Of a stretch of DNA of 64,000 nt, positions 62,394 through 64,000 are shown one piece after another. This DNA is from Micromonospora purpureochromogenes. GTDB lineage: Bacteria; Actinomycetota; Actinomycetes; Mycobacteriales; Micromonosporaceae. Within the stretch, counting starts at the first letter, position 1; each line of letters opens with the position of its first letter. The notes beneath the pieces are model-generated. The model was not told the origin of the DNA, did no database searches, and saw only the letters and a program-made list of their open reading frames with translations. The position numbers and the translations under genes are program-made. The stretch covers positions 2,480,001-2,544,000 of the forward strand of contig NZ_LT607410.1 of NCBI RefSeq assembly GCF_900091515.1, read 5' to 3'.

Positions 62394-62780
62394 GTGGACA
62401 TCAGCACGCAGGAACCGGCCCTCTCCGTGGGCGAGGCGGCGGCCCGGGTCGGCCTGACCACCTACACGCTGCGCTGGTACGAGCAGGAGGGGCTGGTCGC
62501 CCCGGTCGGTCGGGACTCGGCGGGGCGCCGCCGCTACACCGAGTCCGACCTGGACTGGCTGCTCCTGCTCACCCGGCTGCGCCGCACCGGGATGCCGGTG
62601 CGCGACATGCGCCGGTACGCCGAACTGGCCCGCCAGGGCGACCGCACGCTCGGCGCCCGGCGGGCGCTGTTCGAGGCGCACCGGGCCCGGGTGCTGGCCC
62701 GGATGGCCGAACTGGAGGAGGACCTGAAGGTGCTCAACTACAAGATCGACCTCTACCGCCGAGCCGAGGAGGGCCGATGA
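62394..62780 (+). CDS. MerR-family transcriptional regulator
   Basis: 128 residues. N-terminal winged helix [20 protein letters not shown] with [20 protein letters not shown] and the wing [13 protein letters not shown]; a long dimerisation coiled coil follows ([20 protein letters not shown]). No Cys pair for metal sensing, so a small organic inducer is more likely. GTG at 62394. Its stop overlaps the aldo/keto reductase ATG (ATGA), a common MerR-reductase pairing. Confidence 0.93.
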   Translation: MDISTQEPALSVGEAAARVGLTTYTLRWYEQEGLVAPVGRDSAGRRRYTESDLDWLLLLTRLRRTGMPVRDMRRYAELARQGDRTLGARRALFEAHRARVLARMAELEEDLKVLNYKIDLYRRAEEGR

Positions 62781-63781
62781 TCCGTCGACGGATGGGGGCC
62801 ACCGGCCCCGAGGTCTCGGCCATCGGGCTGGGCTGCATGGGGATGAGCTTCGCCTACGGCGGCCGCGACGACGCGGAATCCACCCGTACCCTGCACCGGG
62901 CCCTGGACCTGGGCGTCAACCACCTGGACACCGCCGACATGTACGGCGCCGGCGCCAACGAGCGGCTGCTCTCCCCGGTGGTGCGGGCCCGCCGCGACGA
63001 GGTCTTCCTGGCCACCAAGTTCGGCAATCGCACCAGCGGCGACAGCTTCGGCGGCACCGGCACCCCCGGCGCGTACGTCGACAGCAGCGCCGCCTGGGCC
63101 CGGGAGGCCTGCGACGCCTCACTGGGCCGGCTCGGGGTGGACACCATCGACCTGTACTACCTGCACCGGCGCGACCCGCGCACGCCGATCGAGGAGACCG
63201 TCGGCGCGCTGGCCGAGCTGGTCGAGGCCGGCAAGGTCCGCCTGATCGGGCTCAGCGAGGTGAGCCCGGCGACGCTGCGGGCGGCGCACGCGGTGCACCC
63301 GGTGACCGCGGTGCAGATGGAGTACTCGCTGTTCACCCGGGACGTCGAGGGGGAGATGCTGGACACCTGCCGGGAGCTGGGGGTGGCGCTGGTGGCGTAC
63401 TCCCCGGTCGGGCGAGGGCTGCTCACCGGGGCGATCAGCGGGCGCGACCAGCTCGCCGCCGACGACTGGCGGGCCGGCGTGCCGCGCTTCGCCGAGGGAA
63501 ACCTCGACGCCAACCTGCGGCTGGTCGCGGCGGTGCGCGCGGTGGCCGAGGAGATCGGCTGCACCCCGGCCCAGGCCGCGCTGGCCTGGCTGCTGGCCCA
63601 GGGTGAGGACATCCTGCCGATCCCCGGCACCAAGCGGGTCCGCTACCTGGAGGAGAACGCCGCAGCGGCCGACATCCGGCTCACCCCGGAGCAGCGGGAC
63701 CGGCTGGGTGCGGCCGTTCCCGTCGGCGCGGTGGCCGGCGAAAGGTATCCCGAGGCATCAATGCGAACCGTCGGGCACTAG
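62777..63781 (+). CDS. Aldo/keto reductase (AKR13-like)
   Basis: 334-residue NADPH-dependent carbonyl reductase with a TIM-barrel fold. The catalytic tetrad is visible: Asp in [12 protein letters not shown], Tyr of the same motif, Lys in VFLATKFGN and His in [25 protein letters not shown] and [18 protein letters not shown] bind the cofactor. Translationally coupled to merR and presumably induced through it by an aldehyde or related toxicant. Confidence 0.93.
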   Translation: MIRRRMGATGPEVSAIGLGCMGMSFAYGGRDDAESTRTLHRALDLGVNHLDTADMYGAGANERLLSPVVRARRDEVFLATKFGNRTSGDSFGGTGTPGAYVDSSAAWAREACDASLGRLGVDTIDLYYLHRRDPRTPIEETVGALAELVEAGKVRLIGLSEVSPATLRAAHAVHPVTAVQMEYSLFTRDVEGEMLDTCRELGVALVAYSPVGRGLLTGAISGRDQLAADDWRAGVPRFAEGNLDANLRLVAAVRAVAEEIGCTPAQAALAWLLAQGEDILPIPGTKRVRYLEENAAAADIRLTPEQRDRLGAAVPVGAVAGERYPEASMRTVGH

Positions 63782-63790
63782 CCTCCTGAT

Positions 63791-63825
63791 CGGACAGGTT
63801 GTCCGTCAATCGGACACCGTGTCCG
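63791..63825. promoter_or_regulatory. Two identical dyads, 20 bp apart, before the last gene
   Basis: CGGACA-ggt-TGTCCG (63791-63805) and CGGACA-ccg-TGTCCG (63811-63825) are repeats of the same dyad with centres 20 bp apart, embedded in a 20-bp direct repeat (ATCGGACA...GTCCGTCA). Spacing of two helical turns suggests cooperative repressor binding upstream of the gene at 63871. Confidence 0.55.
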
Positions 63826-63870
63826 TCATCGGGCATTGCGGCCCGATGGGGCACACGGCACGATGGCGTA

Positions 63871-64000
63871 GTGGATCACGCTCCGTTGTTGGCGGGCACC
63901 TTCTTCGACGACTGGGCGACCCGGCTGCGCGAGGGCGCCGAACGCCCCGTCGTCGGGATCCTGCTGCGCGGCAGCCACGCCCGACGGGCTGCCACCGCAC
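63871..64000 (+). CDS. Nucleotidyltransferase-like protein, 5' part (3' end outside window)
   Basis: GTG at 63871 opens a frame that runs off the window after 43 codons. The piece PVVGILLRGSHARRAATA resembles the GSxARGxA motif of DNA polymerase beta-like (MNT-type) nucleotidyltransferases, where the Ser and following Asp pair form the active site. Only the beginning is present, so the assignment is tentative. The dyads at 63791-63825 lie directly upstream. Confidence 0.5.
   Translation, partial: MDHAPLLAGTFFDDWATRLREGAERPVVGILLRGSHARRAATA

Noticed and set aside
1..64000. tRNA, rRNA, IS element or prophage
   Set aside because: No cloverleaf-type sequence, rRNA segment, transposase or integrase motif was found on reading; a tRNAscan and IS search would be decisive.

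Overview
The window is a very GC-rich (roughly 73% by eye) stretch of actinobacterial chromosome. The division and wall cluster with DivIVA, SepF and an FtsZ ending in DVPDFL, the histidine cluster with PriA, frequent GTG/TTG starts, 1-4 bp stop/start overlaps and an IdeR/DmdR-type iron box together point to a Micromonospora-like member of the Micromonosporaceae. No tRNA or rRNA gene, insertion sequence, prophage or CRISPR array was recognised.

Layout. 1-5.8 kb: 3' part of leuS, an ABC-2 exporter pair on the minus strand, and a divergent two-component system. 6-8.9 kb: minus-strand genes ending in murT-gatD, the enzyme that amidates lipid II. 9.2-28.5 kb: the division and wall (dcw) cluster mraZ-rsmH-ftsL-ftsI-murE-murF-mraY-ftsW-murG-murC-ftsQ-ftsZ, followed by yggS-sepF-yggT-divIVA and two small genes. 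murD is missing from between mraY and ftsW, where a terminator-like hairpin lies, and the ftsL-like gene carries an apparent one-base frameshift. 28.5-36.5 kb: CPA antiporter, DksA/TraR protein, lspA, an RluD-type pseudouridine synthase, a proline/tyrosine-rich ParA-like ATPase, a DUF2567-like membrane protein and a Lon-substrate-domain protein. 36.5-44.8 kb: hisD-hisC-hisB-hisH-priA-ridA-hisF, interrupted before hisF by an ohrR-ohr-oxidoreductase cassette. 45-54.4 kb: accessory genes (YczE-like protein with a MocR regulator, two LtrA paralogues, acyl-CoA synthetase, class I terpene synthase, TIGR03085 protein). 54.5-58.4 kb: a heterodimeric ABC exporter. 58.5-59.9 kb: a second-type ribosomal protein S4 and an iron-boxed haem-utilisation protein. 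59.9-62.3 kb: a TetR/ABC-2 efflux operon. 62.4-64 kb: MerR regulator plus aldo/keto reductase, and the start of a nucleotidyltransferase-like gene.

The most unusual signal is a 59-bp element present at three gene junctions: one copy after hisB, three tandem copies between the two halves of the heterodimeric ABC exporter, and five tandem copies between the ATPase and permease of the TetR operon. Every copy starts with an RTGA overlap and encodes a 19-20 codon micro-ORF. That micro-ORF ends by overlapping the next start codon, so the copies form a chain of translationally coupled mini-genes joining the two flanking genes. The DNA core is shared between loci but is read in different frames, while the 59-bp length is constant, so the selected feature may be the spacing and coupling rather than the peptide.

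Other regulatory structure includes 10-bp-phased MraZ-type boxes in front of mraZ and, in reverse orientation, toward murT-gatD; a near-consensus iron box between rpsD and the haem gene; a nested dyad in front of the TetR operon; a palindrome over the -35 of a probably leaderless ohrR; and a 31-bp perfect hairpin near 5.9 kb. All product names rest on motif recognition, length and context by eye; no database search was run.
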